The notes: generated by a model from the letters alone, not told the origin. A DNA stretch of 64,000 nucleotides from Tritrichomonas musculus (GCA_039105265.1 JAPFFF010000047.1:186001-250000), one strand, 5' to 3'; positions 29,983-40,289 are shown, counted from the first letter of the stretch. A program made the numbers and translations.

Positions 29983-30780
29983 TTGTTATACTATTTAATA
30001 ATATATGCATATTTTATTTTACAACATAAGTATTTTCAAAAAAGTCATTTTGAATATTTGCAAATATTCAAATATATTTTTTATTTTATTATTGTGTATA
30101 TTTTACAAGATGAATATACATATATATTAGAAGTATGATTAATCATGCAAATTTCAAAAGTAAAGCTAATTTATCGTTCATATTTTTATTTCATTATAAA
30201 ATCATTATTTCTGGATAATATATTGATATAATAAATTAAATAAACTTTTATATTATATAAAAAAATAATAAGAAACTTATTAAGCAATTGGATAATCCTT
30301 ATTTTTTTGTATTAAAAAATAAAATATTCGTTATAAAAGGTTATATGACCTAAAAAGCACTCAAATCATTTTTTTTTTTCAAATATATTATTATTTTAAA
30401 ATATTCAATATAAATTTATTATATTACAATATATTTAATGATAATATTATTTTTAAAATGAATTTATTTGATAATAATTTAATATTTTTTAAAAATTATT
30501 GCGATAAATATAATTTTTAATAATTTATTTAACGTATATTTACATACGTTAATAAGAGCCGTTTAATCACTTAATCATAAACTTTCTTTCCAATAGGTAA
30601 AAAAAAAGATTATCTTTTTGGTTTTAATAAATGCGTTATAACGCTAAACTTTGGTTTTTTTAAAAAAATGAAATTTTCGGATAAATTATGTTTTATTAAA
30701 AGTAGAAAGTAGACATTTATAAATGCTTGTTGATGCGTGCTAATATTTTTGTAATAATTATTGAAGAAAAAACAATATTT
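29983..30780. other. Intergenic, AT-rich
   Basis: No gene or element that I can support. Confidence 0.5.
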
Positions 30781-31500
30781 TCAATGTTTGCATTCATGAT
30801 CAAAACAATGATTTGCACAATAGTGTTGGCTGCAAATTGAACAGAAAAATGGGGCTTCGCCAGTGCAACCCAGAAAATCGCATTTGATAATATTTATTTC
30901 GGGATTGCTCTCATTACTTTTACTATTATTGGCACTGCTATTATTATTAACCGTATTATTATTACTAATAGTGCTCTCAACTTTTTTAGTAGCTTCATTT
31001 GATGCTGGTAACTTTATTTGACTGCATTCATGATCAAGTGCGTGCTTTTCGCAATAGTGTTGATTGCAAAGATGGCATAAAAATGGTGCTTCTTCAGTAC
31101 AGCAGAGAAAATCACATTTTGTGTCGACGTATTCGTTATTGATGTCATTATTATTACTGTCGGCATTTTTATTTTTAGGTTTATTAGCAAGTTGATCAGT
31201 TGGAACGCAGATATGGGTGAAGAAATGATCTTGGCAATAGTATTTGTTGCAAAAAGAGCAAATATCGCATGCATCTTCTGAACAATCTGGATAAGCGCAT
31301 TTATTATTATCATCATTGCTGCTAGTTTCTTTGTTGTTATCATCCGAATTCAATTTTTCTTTATCTGACGAATATTGATCGCTTTGATTGCAATCGTGTT
31401 TGAACATATGATCTTGGCAAAAATTTTTGTTGCAAAAAATGCAGAAATCAGATGCTTCGGCATTGCATCCTGGTTGATTACAGCGTTTATCTCCTTCCAT
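30781..31500 (-). CDS. Protein with four AN1-like zinc fingers, 239 aa
   Basis: Four Cys/His modules of about 31 residues follow the pattern C-x4-C-x3-A-x4-C-x2-C-x4-C-x2-H-x5-H-x-C, which is AN1-like. They lie at about 7-37, 68-98, 129-159 and 207-237 and are joined by Asn/Asp/Ser-rich linkers. Modules 3 and 4 are most alike (CDFL.CT.EAPF.C). AN1 fingers occur in stress-associated proteins that bind ubiquitin, Cdc48/p97 or the proteasome; that role is inference. There is no A20 finger and no membrane segment. The ATG at 31500 is the first in frame. Confidence 0.8.
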   Translation of the reverse strand: MEGDKRCNQPGCNAEASDFCIFCNKNFCQDHMFKHDCNQSDQYSSDKEKLNSDDNNKETSSNDDNNKCAYPDCSEDACDICSFCNKYYCQDHFFTHICVPTDQLANKPKNKNADSNNNDINNEYVDTKCDFLCCTEEAPFLCHLCNQHYCEKHALDHECSQIKLPASNEATKKVESTISNNNTVNNNSSANNSKSNESNPEINIIKCDFLGCTGEAPFFCSICSQHYCANHCFDHECKH

Positions 31501-32141
31501 TTGAAGAAAATTTTCTGAGATAAATAATCGTCTATTTCAATGATGTGATATGAAATAAAATAAAAAATAATATTTTGAAAAGTTTCTTTTTTTTTTGAAT
31601 GTGATTCTATGAGTTATATCAATAATATTTGAAGCATAAATATTGTTTTATTTTATGAAGGGCTTGATATTAATTTTAAATTTTAATTTATATTATTAAA
31701 TATTTTCAAATAAATTATATTTTTTAATTTAATTTAAAAATGTTGAATAAACCAAATAAAAGAAGTCAATGTTCAACGTTATTAGAATTTTCAATTGAAC
31801 TTTTTGATAAATTTATAATCGTATTTTAATTTCAAAATATATCATAAAAAATAATGCATTTTTTTATTTTTTATCCTAAAATAAGCATCAACATATCATA
31901 ATCACCTTGAATTTCTTTGGATTTTCCTGAGTCCTTCCAAAGAATCAGCAGTCATCTTGAAGCAATACTTATGAAAGCGTTAACTGTTGCATGCATGGAG
32001 AGAGATATAATATACTTATTAGCATTTTCAAAAAAAAAAAAAAAAAAAAATAAATCCAAAATTATATTTTATGGTTTTTGTTGGAATTGAAAATTTTGGA
32101 AATAAACCATTCAATATTTAATCACAATTCTATATGATATA
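31501..32141. other. Divergent intergenic region with a possible coding scrap
   Basis: A segment at about 31880-31985 is less AT-rich and reads on the minus strand as MTADSLEGLRKIQ and, in another frame, GDYDMLMLIL. It may be a relic of a small gene or an unrecognised ncRNA. A 23-base A run sits at about 32031-32050, and a TCACAATTC initiator-like element lies at 32122, 20 bases above the next ATG. Confidence 0.35.
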
Positions 32142-32705
32142 ATGGGAGATATCATCAAGAATATTCCAGTATTAGCTGCTATTCACAAATACTTTGAAAT
32201 AATGCGTGTGGATAAAGACATGAATTTAGATATTCCTCTTATTGATAATGATCTCCTTTTAATCGTTAGATTTATTATAGCTTCAGGTGAAAATCCAGTT
32301 AAACTTCTTCACCATATTGGAATAATACTTTTTAACGACAAAATTGCTGTCAATTGCAATATATTAAAAGATATCTTATTTCTATCAACATCAAGAATCA
32401 ATGATGATTTTGGCACACTTAAATGGAATATCATACCAATAGAAAATAACGATAAATTGAGTCTTTTAGAGCCTTTAATTGATAATAGTAATGCTGAAAA
32501 TTGGACATTGCGAAAAATTCCTCAATCTTCAAAATTGCATAAATGTATAAAAGAGAATCCTCAAGTATTATTCAGCAATAGTCCAAATGCAAAAAGATCC
32601 ATAATAATTCCTCTATTAATTATTTTATTATTTTTACTTTCAGTTATTAGTCCATATTTTTTCCCTTTCTTTTTGTTTTTATTGATTTATTATATCAAAT
32701 TCTAG
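32142..32705 (+). CDS. Unknown protein with C-terminal membrane anchor, 187 aa
   Basis: I do not recognise the soluble part (residues 1-145), which is mixed helical (LLLIVRFIIASGENPVKLLHHIG). The last about 35 residues are a very hydrophobic stretch, IIIPLLIILLFLLSVISP then FFPFFLFLLIYYIKF, forming one or two membrane helices right at the C-terminus. This suggests a tail-anchored or hairpin-anchored protein facing the cytosol. There is no signal peptide. The TCACAATTC element 20 bases above the ATG fits a trichomonad initiator. Confidence 0.65.
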   Translation: MGDIIKNIPVLAAIHKYFEIMRVDKDMNLDIPLIDNDLLLIVRFIIASGENPVKLLHHIGIILFNDKIAVNCNILKDILFLSTSRINDDFGTLKWNIIPIENNDKLSLLEPLIDNSNAENWTLRKIPQSSKLHKCIKENPQVLFSNSPNAKRSIIIPLLIILLFLLSVISPYFFPFFLFLLIYYIKF

Positions 32706-33145
32706 ATCAAAAACAAAAATAGAAAAAAGCGGATTAGCCCATCAAGCAAAAACATGAGACACTAAATATTTTTGTTTTGATTTATTTGGTCATTGATATC
32801 ATTTTGGGTTTTCAAATGTAAAAAAAAAGTTTAAAATCTGATTTTTTTTATTTTGGATTTTTTAATCAGATTGAAAAGCTCTACATTTCACAAGTATATC
32901 GTGATGTAAACGACACTCTTTTATTGCATTTATTTTGATTATCATGAGATAATAATTGAATGTTAAATTCATAATAAAAACGAAGGAAATGTGAACTGAA
33001 ATTTGGAATTTTTTTTTTTAAGTAACTTTTGATCCAAATTCAAAAACAATCATTGCCAAGCATTCATATCTATAAATGCGCTGCAAGTCTGTATTAATGA
33101 AATAAAATTTTTTTACAAGCAAAACATAAAAATTTATTTAAAAAT
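32706..33145. other. Convergent intergenic region
   Basis: AT-rich; nothing recognised between the two gene 3-prime ends. Confidence 0.5.
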
Positions 33146-33256
33146 CTAATCAGAATTTTTGGAATCTTTCTCAGGGACCGACTTCGCATTGTTTCCATTT
33201 TGAGGCGGACTATTTGGAGAAACTTGGGGTGAATCCTGAGGAGGAGCATATGGTGC
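33146..33256 (-). other. In-frame extension beyond the PLAC8 stop codon
   Basis: 36 codons plus a terminal TAG, same frame and same Pro/Gln/Asn style as the annotated tail, directly after the single TAG. No frameshift is needed to read it. Confidence 0.65.
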
Positions 33257-33865
33257 CTAATATGGATTTATAGGTGGTGAATATTGCTGATAAGGAGAAT
33301 TCTGAGCAGGAGCATATGGTGGATAAGGCTGATTTGAAAATTCTTGATTTGGATATGCTTGATTTGGATATCCTTGGTTTGTATATCCTTGGTTTGGATA
33401 AGGTTGACCAAGATAAGGCTGGTCAGGATAAGACTGACCAGGATATGGGGGTGGTGGTGATGATGGTGGTGGTGGACCATTTTGTGGAGGCGGAAATACT
33501 GAATTTGTATTATTTACAACGACAGTTGTATTCTCTCTGTCAGGTATTTGGGCTTCAGCTTGAATTAATTTTATTTCTCTAAGATTTTGAATTGTGAAAA
33601 GGGTAGGACAACAACAATATTGGCAAAAATCTGAACAATAGGACATATCCATACCTCTCGCATGACGAATATTCGCTCTTGTGAAAAAAGGAAATTCACA
33701 AAGATGAAAACATGTGCATTTTTCACCACGAGCCATTGCCCATGCACATCCACTTGCAATTGGAGTACAACAAAATCCATACCAACACAGACCACAATCA
33801 GAACAACAACCACACAAAGTTGTTTCTAATTCATGTTTTTTGCATGCTTTTGATGAGATAATCAT
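33257..33865 (-). CDS. PLAC8-family Cys-rich protein with Pro/Tyr/Gln tail
   Basis: 202 residues. The N-terminal about 100 residues are a PLAC8-type Cys-rich domain (ETTLCGCCSDCGLCWYGFCC, then SYCSDFCQYCCCPTLFTIQNLRE), a family of small membrane-associated proteins. After ATVV-type linker residues comes a Pro-rich tail with PYPNQ/GYTNQ/GYPNQ repeats and a polyproline run. The frame stops at TAG (33257-33259), but the same frame continues for 36 clearly similar codons (APYAPPQDSPQVSPNSPPQN) to a second TAG at 33146. The stop is therefore probably a recent allele, a read-through site or an error. The ATG at 33865 is the first in frame. Confidence 0.8.
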   Translation of the reverse strand: MIISSKACKKHELETTLCGCCSDCGLCWYGFCCTPIASGCAWAMARGEKCTCFHLCEFPFFTRANIRHARGMDMSYCSDFCQYCCCPTLFTIQNLREIKLIQAEAQIPDRENTTVVVNNTNSVFPPPQNGPPPPSSPPPPYPGQSYPDQPYLGQPYPNQGYTNQGYPNQAYPNQEFSNQPYPPYAPAQNSPYQQYSPPINPY

Positions 33866-34407
33866 TAAAATCTATAAGTTCTAAATGAGCTTTCTGAAAT
33901 TTGAATGGTATTCAAAAATTATCAAATGGTTTGAATTTTATATCATGATTTTTTTTCTAAAAACATTGAAAAAATCAATAAAATAATGAGAATATTTGGA
34001 AATTGATTTTTTTATTCTTTTATTTTATTTTATTTTATTTTTTTTTTTTTTGAAAAATTGAATGAAATCAAATTATATTCAATTTTTGATAAAACTATTC
34101 ATACCGAAGGTTTTCGCATAGAAACATCTTTCTGCTTATTTACAGAAGCTAATATTTTGATAATCATACATTTTTCTATAGAAAAGCAAAACATCACTCT
34201 AATCTTTCAAAGTTTTATTTTTATTCAAAGATCCAAATAATTTTTTATATTCAAAATAAAAAAAAAAAAAAAAGGCTTTCTATTAAATGATAATCTAATT
34301 TGCTTTCTAAATAATTTAAAATCAGAAAAATTTGCGATTAAAAAAAATAAAACTTTAAATTAGCTAATATGATTTAAACATTTATAATAAAAACAAAAAT
34401 AAAAACA
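33866..34407. other. Intergenic with TTTTA pentamer repeat
   Basis: A (TTTTA)n microsatellite followed by a T run occupies about 34008-34052, and an A run about 34257-34273. A 60-codon ORF at 34058-34240 has no recognisable homology and is not called. Confidence 0.5.
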
Positions 34408-35277
34408 TTAATATAATATCTTATTGTTGTTTTTGCTTCTTTCTATTGTTGGAAGTGTGTTCTTATAGTATTTTTGTATATTCTTTTTGAATGCAGAATG
34501 ACTGAATTCAATAGAAACGCGTGCATTAGACTTTTTGTGTAATGGTTTTCCATTGTATCTATTTAATGCACTTTCTGCTGATCTAATATCATAATATTCA
34601 ATGAATTTCTGAGAACTTTTGTTTGGCGTGTTTCTAATTTGACGAATTTTTCCGAATTTTGAAAATATTTCGTATAATTCTTTATCATCAATGTCTGATG
34701 GGACACGAAATACAACGATTGTTCCATTGTTAACTGGTTGCTTTTTATCATTTGACTGATTTTCAAAGTGGAAGACCATCATTAATTGTTGATTACATAA
34801 ATAGATTGTTGAAACACGCATTGTTTGTGCATCTTCCATATTGTAAAAAGTAACAGATGCAACTCCTTTTGATAAATTGGATAAGTCACATTTTTCATAA
34901 GGACCAAAGCTATCGAAAATGAAATGTAAATCTTCTTTTGTTGCATAAGGTGAAACATTTGATAACATAATACATCTGCTTGGAACTTCACCAAAAACAT
35001 ACTCAAATTTGATGGAATCTGCTACAAATCCTGGAACTTTTAATACATATGTTCCATGCTCTGCTTCCTTCTTTTTAAGCTCTTCTAATTTTTTATTTTG
35101 TGTTTTAATAGAATCATTTTCATTTTCGTCTTCATTAAGGAAATCAAATGTTGAAGGTTGAAGAACAAACATTAGTTCTTCTTCAGTAAAACTAGCTTGC
35201 TTGTCATTACCATTAAATGCAAACTTCCATTCTGGTGGTGTTTCTAATAAATCGGTCCAGTCGTTTTGTTCACTCAT
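34408..35277 (-). CDS. Mei2-like RNA-binding protein with two RRMs, 289 aa
   Basis: Two RRMs are visible: RRM1 at about 100-172 (RCIMLSNVSPYATKEDL...GVASVTFYNMEDA) and RRM2 at about 185-262 (TIVVFRVPSDIDDKELYEIF...QKFIEYYDIRSAESAL). The FIEYYDIRSAESAL RNP-1 variant is typical of Mei2-like proteins, which act in meiosis and RNA retention in fungi and plants. The C-terminal Mei2 RRM3 is absent. I start at the ATG at 35277 because the 15 extra upstream codons are AT-rich and an initiator-like TCATTTTTTAA lies at 35295-35305 inside them. Probably cytosolic or nuclear. Confidence 0.8.
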   Translation of the reverse strand: MSEQNDWTDLLETPPEWKFAFNGNDKQASFTEEELMFVLQPSTFDFLNEDENENDSIKTQNKKLEELKKKEAEHGTYVLKVPGFVADSIKFEYVFGEVPSRCIMLSNVSPYATKEDLHFIFDSFGPYEKCDLSNLSKGVASVTFYNMEDAQTMRVSTIYLCNQQLMMVFHFENQSNDKKQPVNNGTIVVFRVPSDIDDKELYEIFSKFGKIRQIRNTPNKSSQKFIEYYDIRSAESALNRYNGKPLHKKSNARVSIEFSHSAFKKNIQKYYKNTLPTIERSKNNNKILY

Positions 35278-35294
35278 GTTTGATATCAAAATAT

Positions 35295-35305
35295 TTAAAA
35301 AATGA
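35295..35305 (-). promoter_or_regulatory. Initiator-like element
   Basis: TCATTTTTTAA on the minus strand, matching TCA(+1)Y(T/A), about 18-28 bases above the chosen ATG of the Mei2-like gene. It supports the shorter start. Confidence 0.45.
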
Positions 35306-35803
35306 ATTGTAAGCTCTTTCATTTTTTTCTAATTAATTTATTTTCACTTTTTCTAAATTTATAATTCTTTTATTTTTATTTCATTGAAAAATATTTATAA
35401 TTTTCAATAAGTTTTAGAAAAAATATTCAATAATTTTCAAATCATTATTTTCAAATTTGAAATAATTTTATTAAAATTTTTAAATTTTATTTTCATTTGA
35501 AATTTGTAATTAATTTGGTAATCATAAATTTATTTATAACCATAAATATTGTATATCTTTCTAATCATTAAAATACTAATGAAAATATCATTATTATTTT
35601 TTTCTCCTACAATTTTCAATTAAAACAAGCATTTTAAGCTCTCTTTGTAAGATCCCTTTCTATGGAAGAAATACAAAAACAAATTAAAGGTAACTTTAAA
35701 TTCAAATCAAAAAAAAAAAAAAAAAAAAAACAATGAATGATTATAAAAAAAGCAGCTAAAAAATAAAAAGAATTCAAAGCAAAATTATAATTCTATTCTT
35801 TTA
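35306..35803. other. Intergenic, AT-rich
   Basis: A 21-base A run lies at about 35710-35730. A 25-codon plus-strand ORF (35660) runs into it and is not called. Confidence 0.5.
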
Positions 35804-36676
35804 TTAAATATTAGATTCAATTTTAAATTCTTCTTCATTTTTTCTTTGACCATCATATAAATCTTTATTTTCATCTACACTTAATGAAATATCTGTTTCA
35901 ACCTCATCAAATTGGCCTTTTGGAATCAATTCCTCTTCTTCTTGCTTTTTTTTGTCAGAGCAGAAGTAGAGCTGCAAATAGTTGACAAACAAAATCATGT
36001 CGAGAGTGATCTGAAGGCAGACACCGGCGATAAAAGAAGGCGGAGCTTTACTCAGGATGAACAAAACCAGTCTCATTATGTCTCCAGAAGCGAACTGCAA
36101 AATCAAAATTTTCGACAAATTATTGATGTCTCTTCGAATGACGACTTTATAGAAAATTGGCAGAACAATTGTTGTCTCGATCAAATTAGCCAAAATTCCA
36201 ATGGTTTCTATTGCTAATTTCCTATCAATGAAATTATAGCCGATATAAAAAAACGTTAAAATAAATGACAAATATAATGAAAATGAAAGTAAAAAATCAA
36301 TAAACGTTTTCGTCCTCATTATGTAGAAGAAATATGGAAACTTTTGCTTTTCACTACTCATCTTGTCATGCTGGGGCTTCGAATAGTGAAATTTGAGAAA
36401 AACCATTAAAAAAGCAACTGTGAATTGAGTGACTGACTGGCCAAATACACGTGCTGCATAGGGATGGAATATACGATATAATATTTTTAAGCCTTGGGCA
36501 CTGATTAAAATAAGACACTGCACTGGATTGAATGCAGCTGGGCTTTGTGATTCAACCATGAGTCGAGCTGTATCGAGATACCCACAAGCAGGCATTACCA
36601 TGATTATAATATCAACAAAATATCGAAAATATAAAATAAAAGAATTTTGATTAATGGATTCTTTTGGATTATTCAT
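35804..36676 (-). CDS. SLC66A2/PQLC1-like PQ-loop membrane protein, 290 aa
   Basis: Seven hydrophobic segments are visible. The first PQ-loop region (AAFNPVQCLILISAQGLKILYRIF) and the second (ETIGILANLIETTIVLPIFYKVVIRR, ILQFASGDIMRLVLFILSKAPPSFIAG) align with the SLC66A2/PQLC1 and yeast Any1 family. That family sits on Golgi and endosomal membranes and is linked to phospholipid flippase function. The cytosolic tail is acidic (EEEELIPKGQFDEVETD). The Pro-Gln of the classical motif is replaced in both loops (PV and LP). The ATG at 36676 is used; the codon before it is TTG. It is the first of three minus-strand transporter-type genes here. Confidence 0.8.
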   Translation of the reverse strand: MNNPKESINQNSFILYFRYFVDIIIMVMPACGYLDTARLMVESQSPAAFNPVQCLILISAQGLKILYRIFHPYAARVFGQSVTQFTVAFLMVFLKFHYSKPQHDKMSSEKQKFPYFFYIMRTKTFIDFLLSFSLYLSFILTFFYIGYNFIDRKLAIETIGILANLIETTIVLPIFYKVVIRRDINNLSKILILQFASGDIMRLVLFILSKAPPSFIAGVCLQITLDMILFVNYLQLYFCSDKKKQEEEELIPKGQFDEVETDISLSVDENKDLYDGQRKNEEEFKIESNI

Positions 36677-36928
36677 CAATTTTTTTTAGATAAATTATTT
36701 AAAGTTTTATATCACATATCACATTCAAAATTTAAATGACCAATATTCTATTATAAATCTGAAAAAATCTAGTTAATAATCAAATATAATGATAAGTAAT
36801 TTTTAAATATAAATACAAAATAAATAATATATTTAAAATAAATTAATATATACTTAAAAAATAATAACTATCATAAGATATTACGATCATTGATTATTTG
36901 AAAATTGAAAACTTTATCCTTTTTACAA
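36677..36928. other. Divergent promoter region
   Basis: About 250 AT-rich bases between the PQ-loop gene and the folylpolyglutamate synthase gene. A GATCATTGATT sequence at about 36886 could serve as initiator for the plus-strand gene. Confidence 0.35.
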
Positions 36929-38179
36929 ATGCAGAATATTCGAAATGAACTTAATATAGAAGAAACAAAAGATTTTTTAAATCAAAGAAAAACAACTTAC
37001 AATAATGCAACATATAATCTTGATAATGTTATTCATCTGTTTGAAAAGCTTCATTGTCAAACACTTCAATGTCCAGTAATTCATGTCACTGGAACCAATG
37101 GTAAAGGATCAACATGTGCTATGCTTGAATCAATATATCGTGTTTCTGGTTTAAAAACAGGACTTTTTACCTCACCGTATTTAATTTCTGTTTATGAATC
37201 AATTAAAGTTTCAAACCAAAATATTACTGAACAGCAATTTAATCATTTATTTAATCAAATTTATAAAGTTGCCAACGAAATTGAAAGTGAAAATCCAACA
37301 TATCGATTTTCATTTTTTGAATATCAGACAGCAATTGCTCTTCTTCACTTTATTGCAAATAAAGTCAATGTAGTAATCTTAGAAGTTGGTATGGGAGGCC
37401 GTTTAGATGCAACGAATGCAATACAACAAAAAACATATTCAGTAATTACAACTATTTCACTTGATCACGAAAATATCCTCGGAAACACATTAGAAGCTAT
37501 TGCTCGTGAGAAATCAGGTATTATCAGGCCAAACTCTCTTGTCTTTATCGGTTTCAATATCAATGATGGCCCCAAATCAGTCATCCAAGAAATCGCTTCC
37601 GAACAGCACAGCGCAATTTATCAGCCAACAAAAATAGAACTTATATTTAACGACCAAACGACTGACTACCAAAACTATAACGCAAGCACAGCAAAACTAG
37701 TTGCTGAAAAATTGAATGATTTTGGCCAAATATCAATTCAATCAGATTCAATAGAAAAAGGCATTCGATCATTTCATTGGCCAGCGAGATGGCAGAAGTA
37801 TCATTACAAAAATAAACTTCTCATTTTCGACGGCGCGCACAACGAAGAAGGCGCAGTTGCCGCTTCTTACAAAATCAAAGAATTGAATGAGCCACCGACG
37901 ATCATTTTCGGCTCAAATAAAGAAGGTCGGGCCAAAAAGATGCTGAAAATATTTTTGCCCATTAGCAAGCACATATTCATTAGCAAAAGCACGCACGAGC
38001 GCGCTCTCGACACTCAGAAAATCATCGGAATTACGGACTTTGCAGACAGCGAAATTGAGAGCATCGAGCTTGCAGACATTCCAAAATTGATTGAAAGCAG
38101 CGATGAGAAAGTATTCGATATTTCTGGATCTTTGTATCTCATTGGTGATGTGATGCGACTATTGAAATTAGACTTATAA
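36929..38179 (+). CDS. FPGS: Folylpolyglutamate synthase / Mur-ligase family (FPGS/FolC)
   Basis: A 416-residue ATP-dependent ligase adding gamma-glutamate to folates so that they are retained in the cell. The P-loop VTGTNGKGSTCAML (53-66), the folate-site GLFTSPYLISVYE, the Mg-binding EVGMGGRLDATN, the SLDHENILGNTLEAIAREKSGII block and FDGAHNEEGA of the C-terminal domain are all present. The length matches bacterial FolC and single-compartment FPGS. There is no signal peptide or hydrogenosomal presequence. The ATG at 36929 is chosen; the frame extends upstream only with TTG. The DNA around 37800-38060 is more GC-rich than its surroundings. Confidence 0.93.
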   Translation: MQNIRNELNIEETKDFLNQRKTTYNNATYNLDNVIHLFEKLHCQTLQCPVIHVTGTNGKGSTCAMLESIYRVSGLKTGLFTSPYLISVYESIKVSNQNITEQQFNHLFNQIYKVANEIESENPTYRFSFFEYQTAIALLHFIANKVNVVILEVGMGGRLDATNAIQQKTYSVITTISLDHENILGNTLEAIAREKSGIIRPNSLVFIGFNINDGPKSVIQEIASEQHSAIYQPTKIELIFNDQTTDYQNYNASTAKLVAEKLNDFGQISIQSDSIEKGIRSFHWPARWQKYHYKNKLLIFDGAHNEEGAVAASYKIKELNEPPTIIFGSNKEGRAKKMLKIFLPISKHIFISKSTHERALDTQKIIGITDFADSEIESIELADIPKLIESSDEKVFDISGSLYLIGDVMRLLKLDL

Positions 38180-38798
38180 AATAAATATATACAGATGGTG
38201 ATTTAATTGTGAGCGGCATTATTTTTTTTTTTTTTTATACAAAAATCTTTTTCTCAAGTCAAAATCTTTTAGTAAATCAATAAAACAAATTTTTTAATAA
38301 GTAATAATCAAAATTGCATTATTATAAAAGATTTTTATTACAAGAATAAATGAAAAAAGATGATTACTATAATATTATGATTTGTTCAAAATATTTATAT
38401 AGATGCAAATACAAATCATAACATATAGCTGAAAATGTTTTGTATATAAATGTGAATTATTTATTAATAAATCTTATCATGAGTTATTACTATTTAAAGT
38501 TAAAGAAAAAAGCGCTCACAATTAAATCACCACTCAGTATTAAATCACCATCTGCATATACTTGTTTTGCATTTTAAATCTTTATTTTTTCAGTTGTCTA
38601 TTCAACATCGAGTGAAAAACTAAAATAGTTCACCCATTACATATAACAATTAATTCTATTATTTCAATCAATACATAAGAAAAAAAAAATGATTATGAAA
38701 TGAAAATTTACAGCAAATAAAGATTAAAAAAAAAAAAAAAAAAAAATAATATAATCTTTATTTATTTATATATATATATATATATAAATAATGCAGTG
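38180..38798. other. Intergenic: TIR element, A run and TA microsatellite
   Basis: Holds the inverted-repeat element at 38192-38554, an A run at about 38727-38746 and a (TA)n tract at about 38768-38786. No gene. Confidence 0.6.
38192..38554. mobile_element. Inverted-repeat element, 363 bp
   Basis: The left arm CAGATGGTGATTTAATTGTG (from 38192, continuing AGCG) is mirrored on the right (38513-38554). There the TTAAATCACCA part appears twice, separated by about ten bases, before the final CCATCTG. The interior is AT-rich and non-coding. It begins 12 bases after the FPGS stop. Superfamily not assigned; TATA-rich flanks hide any duplication. Confidence 0.65.
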
Positions 38799-40076
38799 TT
38801 AACTTGAATCTGGCACGAATTTTCTCAAAAATGTTTTCTCGCTGAGCAGCGTGAATCCAGACGAAAGGACAACAGATACAGTTACAGAAAACGTGAGCAT
38901 GTTAGATCCAAGTTCTTTTTCCTTTTCATCCAGGTTATCGTCAGTCATTTCCATATCGTATGTGTTGACGTAGTTGAGACCTCCGCACATTCCGACCAAG
39001 AAGATGAACACGAACTCTGCCCAGAGCGGCATCCAGTGCAGCATTGCCTGGCTGAGCCAGATTCCGAAATTGATGAGCTGGCCGACGGCGATAGAAATCA
39101 AGTAGTGGCACTTGAACCAGTTCAACGAAGAAGCGAATATCAAGACGCCAACGTGCTGCGTCAGACTGAGGAGCGGGAAGAGGTACTTCATGTGGATTCT
39201 CTCCTTCGTCTGCGCGCAGTGGAGGAAGGCCGATGCGATGACGTACTGAAGGAAGTAAACGGCATCGATTGTCAGCATGTAATACATGATTTTCCTCAAG
39301 AAAGAGCAGTCGCACCACTTCTTTAAGCTGGTCTTTCCCGGGTGTTCTTGATTTCGGTTTCTCTCAATTTCCGACGGTTTTCCTTCCTCTGTCAAAAGTG
39401 GCTGTTCTTCGCTTGTCACTTTTTCTCTCATAACGAAGAAGTAACAGCAGAAATAGATAAAAACTAAAGGAATTAAACATTCAAACGATAATTTGTAGTC
39501 AAAACCGCTCTTTTTTTGACCTGTTTCGTCGGTTTTGTCAAGAGCCGTACAAAGTGCTGAATAACAACTGCCTAAAACACCTGCTGCACCGGTCCCAATT
39601 CCCCAGAACCTGACATAGTGCTGTTTCCGTAAATAGACGAGGTATCCAAGGCAGACTGATTCGCCAAAGTTGCATGAAAAGCCGATAAAAACAATCGATG
39701 CGCATGCAAACCAAAATTCGGGAGAAAAGGCGCTGCCAATAAGACCAATGGCCATTAAAATTGTATTGGCTATAAATCGTATATCGTAACTGATATTATA
39801 AGTGGTAAGTAAAGAATTAATTGCATTCGCAAACAGTCCGCAAACTGTGCATGACCATTCAACAATGCCTAAGTCACTTGGTCTATTAAAATGGTCAACA
39901 ATTCGCTGAGCACTCGACATGATAATTAAAAAAAAAATGTTATTAATTAATCCAAGAAAAACCATCGCAACACATTCAATACAACGAAATTTTGGTTCTA
40001 TCGGTAATTCATTTGTTGAACTAGCAGGAATTGATAAATTTAATGGTTGTTGATCTTTTGACTCTATTTCATCCAT
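38799..40076 (-). CDS. CLN3/battenin-like lysosomal membrane protein, 425 aa
   Basis: About eleven hydrophobic segments. CLN3-family signatures include MVFLGLINNIFFLIIMSSAQ (38-57), WGIGTGAAGVLGS, a cytosolic loop with charged residues, and FLVGMCGGLNYVNTYDMEM with the conserved YVNT near the C-terminus. CLN3 proteins reside in lysosome or vacuole membranes and affect pH and export of glycerophosphodiesters. A di-leucine EEQPLLTEE in the middle loop could be a lysosomal sorting signal. Part of the coding DNA (38940-39330) is noticeably more GC-rich. The ATG at 40076 is the first in frame. It neighbours the SLC66A2-like and ENT-like genes. Confidence 0.88.
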   Translation of the reverse strand: MDEIESKDQQPLNLSIPASSTNELPIEPKFRCIECVAMVFLGLINNIFFLIIMSSAQRIVDHFNRPSDLGIVEWSCTVCGLFANAINSLLTTYNISYDIRFIANTILMAIGLIGSAFSPEFWFACASIVFIGFSCNFGESVCLGYLVYLRKQHYVRFWGIGTGAAGVLGSCYSALCTALDKTDETGQKKSGFDYKLSFECLIPLVFIYFCCYFFVMREKVTSEEQPLLTEEGKPSEIERNRNQEHPGKTSLKKWCDCSFLRKIMYYMLTIDAVYFLQYVIASAFLHCAQTKERIHMKYLFPLLSLTQHVGVLIFASSLNWFKCHYLISIAVGQLINFGIWLSQAMLHWMPLWAEFVFIFLVGMCGGLNYVNTYDMEMTDDNLDEKEKELGSNMLTFSVTVSVVLSSGFTLLSEKTFLRKFVPDSS

Positions 40077-40289
40077 AGAATTTCTAAAAACGATTAAAAG
40101 CTGAACTTTAGAATTCTATTCAAATATTTCTGAAATTATTTAATTAATTGAATTGTATTGAATAATACGAATATCATTTTAATTTTAATTTATTCACATA
40201 TTTAATATATATATATTAAATTTTTTTTAAAAAAATAAATAAATAATAATTTTTTGGATTTATGAATTTAATAAATTCTTTTTGGAGAT

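Noticed and set aside
7882-33259. Reassigned stop codons (TAA or TAG coding)
   Set aside because: Most genes here end normally in TAA or TAG, and stops inside frames are confined to two genes and to decayed remnants.
38941-39326. ORFs on both strands in other frames of the CLN3-like gene
   Set aside because: The local GC rise reduces stops; only the CLN3 frame shows family motifs.
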